Below, one piece after another: positions 1 to 11,700 of a DNA stretch of 64,000 bases (position 1 is the first letter of the stretch; each line of letters starts with the position of its first letter). Both the position numbers and the translations under genes were made by a program. The notes beneath the pieces are model-generated. The model was given only the letters and a program-made list of their open reading frames with translations. It searched no databases and was not told the origin of the DNA. The stretch covers positions 434,001-498,000 of the forward strand of contig QCXZ01000047.1 of NCBI GenBank assembly GCA_025024175.1. Reading direction: 5' to 3'. Source of the DNA: Rhyzopertha dominica (taxonomy: Eukaryota > Arthropoda > Insecta > Coleoptera > Bostrichidae).

Positions 1-1139
1 TTTTATGTTTGTCTACTATTAGGACGTTATACGTTCCTGTTATTAACAATTTTCGAAAGGAGTTTGAACAAAATCTATAAAAATGTCAAGTACCTATCGC
101 ATTTGAAACAGTTTTATTCTAAAACTGTTATTACGCCGGAGAGCTAAGTACAACTTCGCTGGTTTTATCTTGCTGTGATTATTCTACACTACTATAATTA
201 CAAGATGCAAATTAATGAACACCAACACCTAAAAGATAGAAAGATATGCTATCATTTTTCCGTAGTGTATTGGTAACATTTTAACTTTACTGTAAGAATG
301 CTGACCAGTCGAATTTACATATCTTGCGTTAGGTAAGGGAACTTGTAAGCTAACTTGTGAGGGCGACTTATATCTGTACCTAGCATAATTGATTTAATTA
401 TTTCACAAGCATAGATATAAAGTGGAAAAATTCGTAACAATACTGCAATAAATGTAGTACGTAATCGGTAAATACCAGCACAAGCATCAACGGCAAAAAC
501 ATTTTATAGTTGATAAATTGGGTGGATACCTTTGAAGACTTGTAATGACCAATGATAAACCGAGATAACAAAAGTTTATGGGCATTGTAAACCGTAAATA
601 CTTGTATTGGTTCTAAACCTCTACCCCCCAGGGAGAGGTAGGAGGTACTTGGTAAAGGGCGTGACTGTTATCTGTTCCAAATTTTGTTCATAAATTTTTA
701 GGAAATAAAATACAAAATGTATTTTTTTTTTGCACGAATCGAACTATAAACAGCTTCTTCTGGTGTCCCTGAGAACAAATCTCAAAAAATTTTTTTTTCT
801 AATTACTATGATGTTTTGAAATTAATGTATTTTTAAAGTCGTTTTTTTTTTCTAAACTGAAATAAAAACAGTCAGATTTTTTAAACCGATCGATAGATTG
901 AGCATTGAAGAATATGTTGTGGCAATTTGGAGCATGTCAAGCAAACGATGTTTGATTGACGCCTGAACAAAATTTCACTTTTTCTCAATTTCAAATCCAT
1001 TTTTTTAGTACTAAGTAAATTAATTATCTTTTGTTTCATCTATTACTCGATTAAAAATATCAATATCTAATAGGTATATGTAGTCAACAGTGAAAAAACA
1101 GCCTAGATTAAATTCTTTGAAAACCTATACAACCACCTT
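1..1139. other. Intergenic, no gene recognised
   Basis: AT-rich sequence with homopolymer runs. No ORF with a recognisable family, no RNA gene and no clear repeat boundary was seen. Confidence 0.5.
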
Positions 1140-1492
1140 AAGAAAACGGTTTTTTCTAAATATCTCTTAATATATTCAATAAATCAAAATACCGTCGGAT
1201 AGGAAATAAAATTTCTCACAAAAAGGGACTTGGTATTATATAGAAAATCAAATTTCTGATCAGAAAGTATTCTTGTAATTTTTTTGTCAAGTTCTAGTTA
1301 TTTGGAAAAAAACGATTTTAAAAATTTATATATTTTTGCTAATATCACGAGGACTGTTTGTCTTAGAAAAATGTGTAGAAAGGAAAAATGCTCAAAACCT
1401 GATTACCAATCGTATAGTATAAGAAATAAAAACGTAAATGTCATTTTGACAATTGGATGTGGAAGTATTGATTCAATTTGCAGCGGTTTTTT
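1140..1492. repeat. Left arm of a large inverted repeat
   Basis: This stretch is the imperfect reverse complement of 3155-3620. Matching landmarks include 'aatgtcattttgacaatt' near 1436 against 'aattgtcaaaatgacatt' near 3196, and 'cacgaggactgtttgt' near 1345 against its complement near 3292. The short ORF at 1284-1553 lies in the arm and is not a gene. The arms flank a Penelope-like fragment, so they may be the ends of a larger composite or foldback element whose outer boundary is not clear. Confidence 0.7.
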
Positions 1493-2256
1493 TGCTGTGT
1501 CTAACCTTCCGATACCGGTAACCAATTTTTTACCGGTAGAAACAGTGACGTAATGTATCGGAACTGCCCGATATTTTTAGCTGCCGCTGTCAGTTTTATT
1601 AGGAAGAAATGTGTGGGTAACTAGTGTATCGATGTTGCAGTGTGCGGGTCCTTCATACCTCACATACCTAATTCCAGAAAAGCTTCAAATTTTTGCCATA
1701 AGCTATTCCAAAATTTTGTGCACTTTGTGCGAGTTAATGCAGACGTGGAATTCTTGGCTTTTCTTCGTTTGTGAGTTTTGAAGAAGTTCTACGTTCACTA
1801 GCTCTATGAAACTCAGATGGGAATTAAGAGATCAATTAGATCTGAATTAAAATTTTACGAGGTAAACTAACGTATACATCGGAATATTTGGTAGAAAATT
1901 TTTAAGTAAAAATATGGGGTTTAGCCCAAAGTCATCATCACTTTTGGCACAAATCATGCGATACAATATCTACAGAATTAAAATGCATTCATTTGAACTA
2001 GACCCCACATGTACCTGTAGACAAAAATTTTTTTTGTCAAATGTATATGCATTTAATGGAATATGCAAATTGTAACAGTCCTTGCCAACTTATTTCTCAA
2101 ATAGGTCTTTGTCTGTCATTCTACATTTCGTATTAATCCATCTTCTATAAACAAAAACNTGTTTTGTTGGTTTTAATGAGCAAGTAAACGCGCCACTATT
2201 TCTGATTAGCATTTAATATACCCACAAATTATAACATACCGGGGATAAGATAATAT

Positions 2257-2985
2257 GTTTTCGGCTAGATATCTGTTCCGAGATCCTAACTCAAAAATTT
2301 CCAAAATTACTAATGATTTTATAAAAACTTCAAATCTTTCGAATGAGGAGAAGTCTTTTATAATTGTGTCCGATTGCAAGGTACCTAAATTGTATGGTTA
2401 GACCAAAATACATAAAACTTATCTTCTGTTAAGACATATAATCCATACGATTGGCAGTCCTTGTTACAGATTTGAAAAATTTTGTGCTAACTATTTAAAA
2501 CCTTATGTAGGAAAAACAGTAGTTTCATCAAAATTTCTTCAGGCTTGAGGTTATAAAGGGTTTAAGTATTTCAGATGCTGATGTTTCAGTTAGTTTTGAC
2601 GGGGTTCCTTTATTTACGAAATTACCCATATCTGAAACGATATATATCATCAAATCCAAACTTAATAGAAATCCCCTAGGTGACACGATAGCCAGATTAT
2701 CTGAACACTGTTTAAAATCAACTTATTTCTTTTGGAACGGTTACTTTTATGAACAAAAATCAGCTTGTGTAATGGGTTTGCCTCTAAGTCCTGTAGTAGC
2801 CAATTTGTTTATGGAAAATTTTGAAGAGGTAGTCAGTAGTTTTCAGTTTAAGCCAAAATGTTGGTATAGGTATGTAGATATAAATAGTGACAGCGATCTA
2901 TTCAAAAACATATTATCTTACATTATGGACGCTGAAAGCATTCACCCTCACATACAAGGGATTCTCATGCTGATGAGCTTGTAAG
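2257..2985 (+). pseudogene. Penelope-like element reverse transcriptase, fragment
   Basis: Conceptual translation shows reverse transcriptase landmarks of the Penelope type. A KVPKLYG-stop-TKIHK segment near 2379-2415 resembles the family's lead-in motif. Then comes SPCYRFEKFCANYLKP near 2456-2505, and an open stretch from 2772 begins MGLPLSPVVANLFMENFEE, the conserved palm/thumb motif, followed by WYRYVD near 2862. An in-frame stop and frameshifts separate these pieces, and the YxDD aspartates and the GIY-YIG endonuclease are missing, so this is a dead relic. Family assignment comes from motif order and is fairly sure; exact ends are not. Confidence 0.75.
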
Positions 2986-3154
2986 TTCCGNCAATATTTA
3001 AAAATTCGACAAAAACTTCGAAAGTGTCTCTCATTTTATTAGTTTTTATAAACATACTTTGCCCGCGATGGGTTAGCACAGGTTTCAAAATTCGTTGTTT
3101 CATATTGTGCTTGTATTTTCTTTTGCGGGCTATGAGTCCTTGATTCCTTCTAAA

Positions 3155-3620
3155 TAAAAAAAACCGCTGCAAATTAAATCAATACTTCCACATACAATTG
3201 TCAAAATGACATTTACGTTTTTATTTCTTATACTACACTATTAGTAATCAGGTTTTGAGCATTTTTTCCCTCTACACATTTTTTTCTAAAACAAACAGTC
3301 CTCGTGATATTAGCAAAAATACATACATTTTTTTAATCTGCTTTTTTTTCCAAATAACTCGAAAAGTATTAACTTAACAAACAAATTACAGGAGTGCTTT
3401 CTGTACAGAAATTTGATTTTCTATATAATACCAAAATTTAAAAAAATCGTAAGAGCAGTGACCAACATACGTTTTTGGAAATATTTCGAAAATGTCAAAA
3501 TTTTGGATAAATCTTCTGACACTTTTTGTGAGAAATTTTATTTCCTATCTGATGGTATTTCATTTTTTGAATATATTAAATATATTCGGAGATATTTCGG
3601 AAAAACCTTTTTTTATCTGA
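3155..3620. repeat. Right arm of a large inverted repeat
   Basis: Imperfect reverse complement of 1140-1492, with divergence and small indels. With the left arm it encloses about 1.6 kb holding the Penelope-like fragment. Short ORFs here are chance. Confidence 0.7.
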
Positions 3621-4290
3621 CGCTTTTTTCCTAAAATCTTCTAAACAATTTGTTGCACCGAAAATTTACAAGAGCGAATAATCCTCGCAGTTATTAGTAG
3701 TATCACATACTAAACCGAAAAAAATAAAAAAATAAAAATTTGGAAAAAGGGTAGTTACCCCCCTCTCCGATACCCTACTTACCCTAAAAACTAGTTCGCT
3801 TTGGGTAGTTGAGATCTATACGTTTGCCAGATTTCAAGTTCATACATTAAGTCTTTCGAAAGTTATCGTGTCCACAAACAAAACCACAGACACACAGACA
3901 AGAAATTTTTTTTGCTCAAAGTTTTTTTTACGTTTTCGACCATTTTAAAGCGAATTAGCAAATAAAAATTTTTGAAATTTTTTTTCGCGATACTACTCGT
4001 ATACTTCCTATCCGTTAGATGTGGAAGCAAAGCTTGTATTTTTAACTAGGTACGTTTTGGCTTTATTTCTCTGGTTTTTGGCTTCTTTGGGTGTTTAACA
4101 GTCTCGAATAATTAATAATAATACATTAAAAATTGTACATTTGTTAAAATATATAAGAATATATACCTTATCAAAGCCTTTTTTTCAAAATTGATTTGTC
4201 AATGTCATTATAATCCGCTGTTTATGGTGGTTTATTATCGGTACCTTTCGTTGTGTTAATAATGGTGTTTAATTTGATATTAAATTGTGG
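3621..4290. other. No gene; possible dispersed repeat
   Basis: No coding region seen. The block 3745-3905, with 'gggtagtt' motifs and 'cacagacacacagaca', has the look of a dispersed insect repeat, but no boundaries were found. Confidence 0.3.
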
Positions 4291-5291
4291 TATACAGGGT
4301 GTTGCAAATTAGGAGGTCATCCCGGTAACCCCCGATTCTTCGGGCCAAAATATGACGATTTTGTTATGGGTAAATTTCTGAAAAACGCTTCATTTAAAAA
4401 ATACAGGGTGTCAAAGTTGATATATAATGAGTTGTTTGGCAAGAGTTTGTAGTATACTCCTAAATTATTGTTAACATTACTATAAAAACAAATGAATATC
4501 GGCGAGTTTGCAACTTTCTATCGCCCCCCCCCAACTTTTTTTTGCGTACGCCTATGAGATCAGCGGTTTTTTTCTAGTACAAAACTTTGTCAGTTTTTTT
4601 GATCTCTTGTAATTTTTAGACAAAATGCTTAGATTCAGAGATAAATGCTGTTTTGTAAAACTTTCCACCTTGCCTATTAGTAATAAATATTTTTTCCAAG
4701 CCTACTAGAAATCTTGTTAACTACTAATTTGAGCATTAAAGACGCGTAGGTGACAAAAATGTTTAAAAACACACAATTTGAGCTCCAATGCGGCAATAAT
4801 TTAGCTTTACATGCTACAGTGGAAAATATCATCAATAATATTAACCATTTACGAGAGGAAAATCATTATTACTAATAGGCAAGGTGGAGAGTTTGACAAA
4901 ACAACATTTATCTCTGAATCTAAGCATTTTGTCTAAAAATTATAAGAGAAAAAACTGACAATAAAGTTTTGTATTAGAAAAAGATCCCATGGGCGTACGT
5001 TAAAAAAGTTGGAGGGATAGAAAGTTGCAAACCCCCCCGATATTCAATAATTAACAATAATTTAGAAGTACACTCAGATGTAAATATTACAAACTCTTAC
5101 CAAATTTCAACTCGATACATCCAAAACTGTGGATTGTATTGTAAAAAACGGTTTTTAACTTTCAACTTTGACACCCTGTATTTTATAAATGAAGCGTTTT
5201 TCAGAAATTTTGCAATAACAAAGTCGTCATATTTTGGCCTCAAGAATCTAGGGTTAACAGGATGACCTACTAATTCGGAACACCCTGTATA
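4291..5291. mobile_element. Foldback / long-TIR non-autonomous DNA element
   Basis: The block starts 'tatacagggtgttgcaaatt' and ends with the complement, 'aattcggaacaccctgtata'. Complementarity continues inward on both sides, imperfectly, for about 400 bp: 4291-4695 pairs with 4865-5291, leaving a loop of about 170 bp. Shared inner landmarks are the cytosine run near 4525 against 5033, and 'cttgcctattagtaata' near 4668 against its complement near 4870. No ORF is present. The TA at each outer edge suggests a TA target as in Tc1/mariner-like elements. The internal 'acagggtgtcaaagttga' near 4405 and its complement near 5155 show a second nested set of the same terminal motif. Confidence 0.85.
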
Positions 5292-7100
5292 TTACTCAGT
5301 CCTTATACATCTGTTCTGTAATTAACACTCACAGTAATTTATGTTTTTAATATAAATTATTTCTAGTATTAGCCTTTTACTTGTAAGATGTTCAATTTCC
5401 AACATTTTGGTGTAATCAAAATTATGATTTGTCTGATTTTCATGTTTTTTTTTGGGTGCTCTTATGTTGTTATAATTTTTGTGTTGTTTAATTCTGTCTT
5501 TTAGGTACTAGCCTGATTATCCTATGTAAATTTGAATATCGTTCCGTTCGAAAAATCAAGATAACAAGATGGTGAAAACAGTTCAATTTCACATTTATAT
5601 TTTTTATCACAGTAGACATTTTCAAAAATAAAAAATGTGAAAGAACTATGCACTGTTAACTCTAAAAATGCTTATCAAACAAATATTAAAATTCAATCAG
5701 TTCAATTCAATTTCAGTTAATTGTTAGACGTATAACGGAAATAGTTAATGCTTGTACTTCATTTTATTTTGGTTAATGTTTCTACCATTCGAAAGGTATT
5801 TACATTATGTCTAAATAACAATAAATTAAAATTAAAACGTTTCAACTATTGCAAGCGATTGTAAGAAATTATATTTGATGAACCCCATCTGAGTATTTTG
5901 TTATTACTGTCTTTTACTGTCACAATTACTAAAATTATAGCAATATAGGTCTCGTAGAAAAAGTGTAGTACATTACTTGATTTGTAAGGCAATTACGCAC
6001 TAGTGGAATTGCGAAACATCTGCGTAATGTGCTTCTTACAACTCTCGTCATGCAATATACTATTGCCGATCGACGACAATGTTGGTGGAGATCGATTAAC
6101 TTCTTACTGTTTTGACATGCTTATACTATTTTTTGTACGACCATTTGCTGACTAAGAAATTTTTTAAAAAATGTAAAAATTATTTTTCTCATGTGTACCA
6201 GAACCACTGAACCAAAGAGATTTTGTTACAATGTTACAATGGATATGTTTGCAATTTATCTTTAAAAGTCAAGATATTTGTCAAAAGCGTGAGTACGCGC
6301 GTGAGTGAATCCGAAAACGAAAATAATTCTGATATTGAAGAGGCCTTGTGTATAGTATAGGATGTTCTTCAGTGATTTCTGGACGTTACGAAAAGACCTA
6401 TAATAATTTCAAAAAGTTGTTTAACGAGAATTATGGGAAGACCATAAATGAAAAATTCTTGTTGGCAAATAAACCGAAAATTAGTATCCCCTGGTAGTTT
6501 ATGGGCTGAGTATTCTATATGTTAAAAGCAAGAATAATTTTCGATTCTCTGATATTTCCAAATCTTTTACGCTGATTAAATTTCTCAAGAGGACAAATAT
6601 TAGGCATAGGCCTAAAAAAGTCAGTGTTTTTACGTTACGTTAATACCCCTTATAGTAAAAGCTTAAATTTGACTTCTAATCATTTCGCTGGTTCAGTATT
6701 ACAAGTTTCCATTGCCATTTGAAAAATGATTGCGTGTGATAATAATAAAATCATTATAATACTGATACAGTTGCTAGAAAAACTTGGTTTCTTCAACATT
6801 TTCATGCTTATTTTATTAATAATTCAAAATAAAAAATAACATAGAACCCTGAGATATTAAATTATATATTTGTTATATCGCGTGGGTGGAGGCCTCTTGT
6901 TTCGACAAGAGGAACTCCTGGGGAGAGGAAGAAAATAATGTTCCCGTTTTCCAAAAACACTTTATTCGTTCAAGAGTCAACAACGCATTCATTAATGCTC
7001 CGGCCTAGAGATAACACTCTAGCCTCTGTGCTCCTTCACTAACAAAAACGTCTCAAAAACTATTCCTACATACATAGAACAATATTTCAGTTAATTTATT
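5292..7100. other. Intergenic, no gene recognised
   Basis: AT-rich DNA without a recognisable ORF, RNA gene or repeat boundary. A short hairpin, 'cctcttgtttcgacaagagg', sits at 6893-6912. Confidence 0.45.
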
Positions 7101-7216
7101 GTTACATACAACTATGTATGTATGTTATACCGGTCATTCCTTTCGCCGCCCTTCGACTACACTTTTATCCATCCACTTCTTCTGGTCTTGCGCTATTTGT
7201 GTCCAATTTCCAATTT

Positions 7217-7790
7217 TCATTCCTCCAGATCTTCTTCCACCTGTCTCATCCACTTCTCTCTTGGTCTGCCTCTGTCTTTATTGTCCATTGCCCTTGTTTT
7301 TATCACTTCTTTCACTACACTCCTGTCTTTTATTCGCAAAACATGACCCAACCATCTTACTCTTATGGCGGTTATTATTGGTTCCTGATATAATTTGTCA
7401 ACTTCTCCATTTGTCCTTCTGGCCCATGCTTCTTCCACCTTTTTTCCACCAAAAATTCTCCGGAGCATTTTGCGATCCCACCCCTCGAATTTCGCTCTCA
7501 TGGCCTTCGTCATCTCCCATGTCACGCTTACAAACAAAACGGACGGCCGTATCACAGCTTGGTAGATTCTCAGTTTAGATAGTATTTTGGACCTCATAAC
7601 ATTCAATAGCGATCCTGCACATATTGTTCTTTGTTTTATAATTGCATTTATTTCTTCTTCGCACCCGCCTCCTTCAGAGATAATTGAACCCAGATATCTG
7701 AATTTCTTAACATGCTCTATTTCCAATTCTTCCATATCACCATTTTTCCAATACTAGTTTGCCTGTTTTGCCCTTTTCCCACCTGTCCCA
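7217..7790 (-). pseudogene. Non-LTR retrotransposon reverse transcriptase, C-terminal fragment
   Basis: The open frame 7217-7735, and similar residues upstream to about 7790, give the region after the catalytic palm of an endonuclease/reverse-transcriptase protein of the RTE-like type. FRYLGSIISEGGGCEEEI is followed by a run with KILSKLRIYQAVIRP, then RRIFGGKKVEEAW, RVRWLGHVLR and a C-terminal GRPREKWM. The endonuclease and the catalytic FADD-type motif are absent, so this is a 5'-truncated copy, as target-primed insertion usually leaves. A short 'tacatacaactatgtatgtatg' tail near 7104-7125 may mark the 3' end. Plus-strand ORFs at 7099-7578 are antisense shadows. Confidence 0.85.
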
Positions 7791-8617
7791 ATCTCCATAT
7801 ACTTTATTTATTATTTGTATTGCAATTTAACTCTAGACCCACTTCTTTCCCCGCTCTACCCTGAAACTGTCAGCTCCCCACTGTTTTGTACTTTGTACTT
7901 GGTATTATTCAATGTAGTTCTAATCAGTATGAATATAAGAATATATGATAGTTGTAAATCTTTGGTTGTTGCTAAAAGCTATGCCGAGGATTCTATTTAA
8001 AGTAAGTTAGAATTTTCTGAAATAATTTTGCATAATGATATGTGTTAACATTGCTTGGATTCTGCTGTCTCGCATTCTGCACTTTATACCAATACGCTTA
8101 ATACAAACGATACTTACGATAAGTCTATCTCTCCTACTAGTGTTATTAATTGTAATAAATGTACGTTTCATTTTAATATAAATCGTTCTTATTATTTATT
8201 AGGAATTTTTTCACAACACATAATACAATTTATTTACTGTTCAGTCCTGTCAAAACCACAACAGTAAGTATTTACTTACCAACGCGTTTTTGCTTGGCAA
8301 CCAGTAGTTTTTATAAAAGGAACAAATTATTTATTTTTTCAAAGTATTTGAGCTAAAAATCGTCTACTTTGTTGTGTCTTATGTATTGCTAAAACATAAT
8401 TAACTACCTAATGAAATACTAACATTTTCTCAGGAAGTATGTAATTCCTATCTCTGTCTCTTGCAGTGTATCCCAAAGGAATAAGATAACAATTTAAGAC
8501 CACTTGATTCTGCGTGGAAGATTTATTCAGCTGGAAAATACCTGCAACGATTAACGGGCTTATACTTACGGTTAGTATACATGGTAAAATATACGACACA
8601 AGTTTATGTTATATAAT
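7791..8617. other. Upstream region of the toxin-like gene
   Basis: No protein family recognised. The short ORFs at 7815-8000 and 8055-8267 lack any known motif and are not called. The region should contain the promoter and first non-coding exon of the downstream gene if that gene is transcribed; no core promoter could be fixed by eye. Confidence 0.35.
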
Positions 8618-8638
8618 TATTCCATTTTGTTTTCAGTT
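8618..8638 (+). promoter_or_regulatory. Candidate 3' splice site in the 5' UTR of the toxin-like gene
   Basis: A pyrimidine-rich tract ending 'ccattttgttttcag' at about 8624-8638 looks like a good insect splice acceptor, 80 bases before the ATG at 8718. If used, the gene has a 5' UTR intron, which would mean it is expressed as a eukaryotic gene. The donor was not identified. Confidence 0.4.
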
Positions 8639-8717
8639 AATCGGCCTCTTTTAATCTAATCTCTACATAGTAGCCCAGGTTTAAAATACAAGGATTATTG
8701 TAAATTAGATCAGCAAA

Positions 8718-11700
8718 ATGTCATCTAGTCGTATAATAGTTATTGATACTAACGTGTACTCGAACATGAGATATGTATTCGACAAACTGAAGAAAACTGG
8801 ACAAACCTATAGCCAGCTGTGGGAGAGCTTTGATTCTGAATTAGACCGTCTGTCGGCGAAAGATCGGATAACTTACAAAGGGGCAATCGATTTTATTTTA
8901 AGAATACGAGAATTGAAAGGAGCAAACGTGCAGTTGAATGTCCCCAGTTTTGTTTACAATGAGGCAGTGTTAGGGCAATCCTCAAAAATAGGAACGAATC
9001 CGTCCATCAATACACAAAAGGACGCCGTATTGGAATTCATAAACTCTATTCCATTAAAGAAAGTGATAGATGATACGGTACTAGAAGTAGGTGAAGATTT
9101 GCCCACCAAATCTAGTGATTTGAAGAAGCAAGCTTCTATTATGGAAGATTTTCTTAAAAACACACAAAATGATAATGTCAACTTGCAGAAGCTTCTTGAA
9201 CATCTGTCGCAGACTACCTCAAAGCAGCCCGTTCAGGACAACACAAGTAATTTGAAAAATTTGATCACTGATGTACATGATAAACACATAATGTGGGATT
9301 CATCGATCAGGGAAGTGTTGAAAGCTAACGATATGCCGTACCCTACCAAAACTGAACTGTTGAACACAGTTTATGGTAAAATTATAGAATATCCTGAAGA
9401 TTTAAATAAAATTTCTTTCTCTGATCCTCACAGGGTGCTCGCAGAAAGGCTAATAAAAAGTAAAGAGGAATTTGACTTCTTTGATTTGCAGATTTATATG
9501 CATGCCAAAGAACACGACGCTGCAATTTTTACCCTGAACACGCAGGCCTTTCAAGAAATTAACGATCCCGTCTTTCTTGGGTACTTCAGTGACAACAAAA
9601 TAATGCACACGTTGATAAACTTTGAGGAAATAGGCGACATGAGCAAGGCTTTTGGTACATCAGAAGTTATTAAATCATCGATCCTGGACGACTTCGACAG
9701 CGACAGACAATTACTGACTAAAGGAGAGCTCAAGAATGAAGAAATTGAGTTAGAGAAGCTGAGGGAACCCATTAACAGAATCATCGAACAAATTCAATCT
9801 AGCTACCATCCTTCGGATGTGCAACTGAAATCTATTTTAGAAGATAAACCTTTAGGAGGCGCCCTCAAAATTTTACGATATCGCGAGAATGAGCTCAAGA
9901 TAAGCAAAAAATCTGCATTTAACACAGTCGCAAATGCCCAAATTGAAAATCAGATCAAACTAATTGATTTTGTAGGCAAAGAATTCCTTGATGGACGACT
10001 AAATGCAAACAGTTTCTTAAATGACGGGGAGGCGCTGAGTACGANGAAANTAGCCCCGCTTTTGNAAGACAGAAATTTAGTAGTTGCCTTAAGAGACACA
10101 TTAAAAGATGAACATGCATTCCTTAATGATTTTGTAAAAATGGGAAGCAATAGTCCTGATCTTAAATACTATTTCAAGGCGTTGTACGTCACTAACCATT
10201 ACAAAAACGATGACATTGAGAAGTTAATGCCACCATTAGAACAAGCCGCGCCTGAGAAGCTTCCTCCCGCCAAATGTCCACCTGGTTCAAGCAGAAGAAA
10301 GCGAGAAGCCGCTGAATGTCGTCTAACTTGGGACGACATCGACAAATTTGATGAAGGCGAAGCAACTGGAAGAGACTTAAAAAAAGTAATAATTGACAGT
10401 GACAAGTTTGTGCAATACATTGACCAGATTGATGATCCCGTAAAGCGTACACAGTTGGTACAATTCGTACAGCAACTTGTCGAGATAGAAGAACACAGAG
10501 AGGTAATTAGCGGTAATAGGCCACAGGATGTAGATAAGCTTATTATTAGAGAAACAATCGGCGAGCATTTTGGAAAGGTGTCTGCGGCTTCAGGCGCACT
10601 GAACCATGGAATCATAGCCAAAAATATACTAGCCGACTTGTTAACCGGAAATGTAGAAGGACTGGCGATAAATCTTGGCTTCTTGGGCGGCGGTACCGCT
10701 TTATCAAAAGTGGCTGAAAGCATCTTTGTTAAAGGAACTAAGTACGCAGATTCAGGAAAGCTAATTTTGGGAAATACATTTAAGACAGCAGCACCTTTCA
10801 TCGGAAGACTAGTGTCTGCCTTTGTTGTATACGACTTAGTAAACCAAATTAAGGCTTTGAAGGAAGGAGATAAAGATGCCCTTGTTGGAGTAGTAGGGGA
10901 TAGCATTTTTCTAGCGGCAGACGCGGTAGATATCGGAGCAACACTACTTGAGGCTGCGGGCTTGGTAGAAGGTGTTTCAGCTGTAACTGGACCTATCGGT
11001 TTAGCAATAGGAGGCATCGTTCTAGTTGGAACTGAAGTCTACTTTGCAGTTAGACAGGTGGATTCTATAGACAAAATTATTCACCTTACTGGTTGGGAGA
11101 AATTTCAGGAAGGTGTGAGGGCCTTCTTTCATGCACAACCGTCGCATTATCTGCAAGAATTGGTGGAGATCAAGACAGCCAACAATAAACTGGCCGAACA
11201 AGCGATAAATTACTTGAAGGACCACGACAGTATACAGAGGTACGTGTTACCAAGCGCAGAGTTAGTGAATGGAAAAGTTCAAATGGCAAAAAATAACGAA
11301 ATTACTGACATGGTGGGCAGCAGCACGAAGTGGCACCGGGCTAGACCCGACGATCCCGCTGGCGGTAAGATATTTTGCGCGCCAGAGGGTGATTGGGAAA
11401 NCGTTAATAATGTTTTATGTAAATGTGTTAATGCTATAGGGGTTGCCGATATTAACGAGAAAACTAACGGTAGCACGCTCTTCAACCTGGGCGATGGCAA
11501 TGACATTGCTGTAGGCTTTAAATATAAACCTAACATCTTCTTGCTAGGTCCAGGACACAAGAATATTACGGGAGGAAGTGACAGTGATGTTTTTATATTG
11601 GATAAGTCCGTGGACATGAAAAACCCTATGCCGGGTAAAATCGATGGTGGACAAGGAGACAACATTTTGGATTATAGTCAAATGACAGTTGATGCTACAA

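Noticed and set aside
7099..7578. Plus-strand ORFs with cysteine/leucine-rich hydrophobic translation
   Set aside because: Complement of the non-LTR retrotransposon coding strand, which shows clear family motifs on the minus strand.
10199..11017. 272-codon minus-strand ORF and other minus ORFs under the toxin-like gene
   Set aside because: Antisense shadows of the 1686-codon ORF; serine/leucine-rich without any domain pattern.
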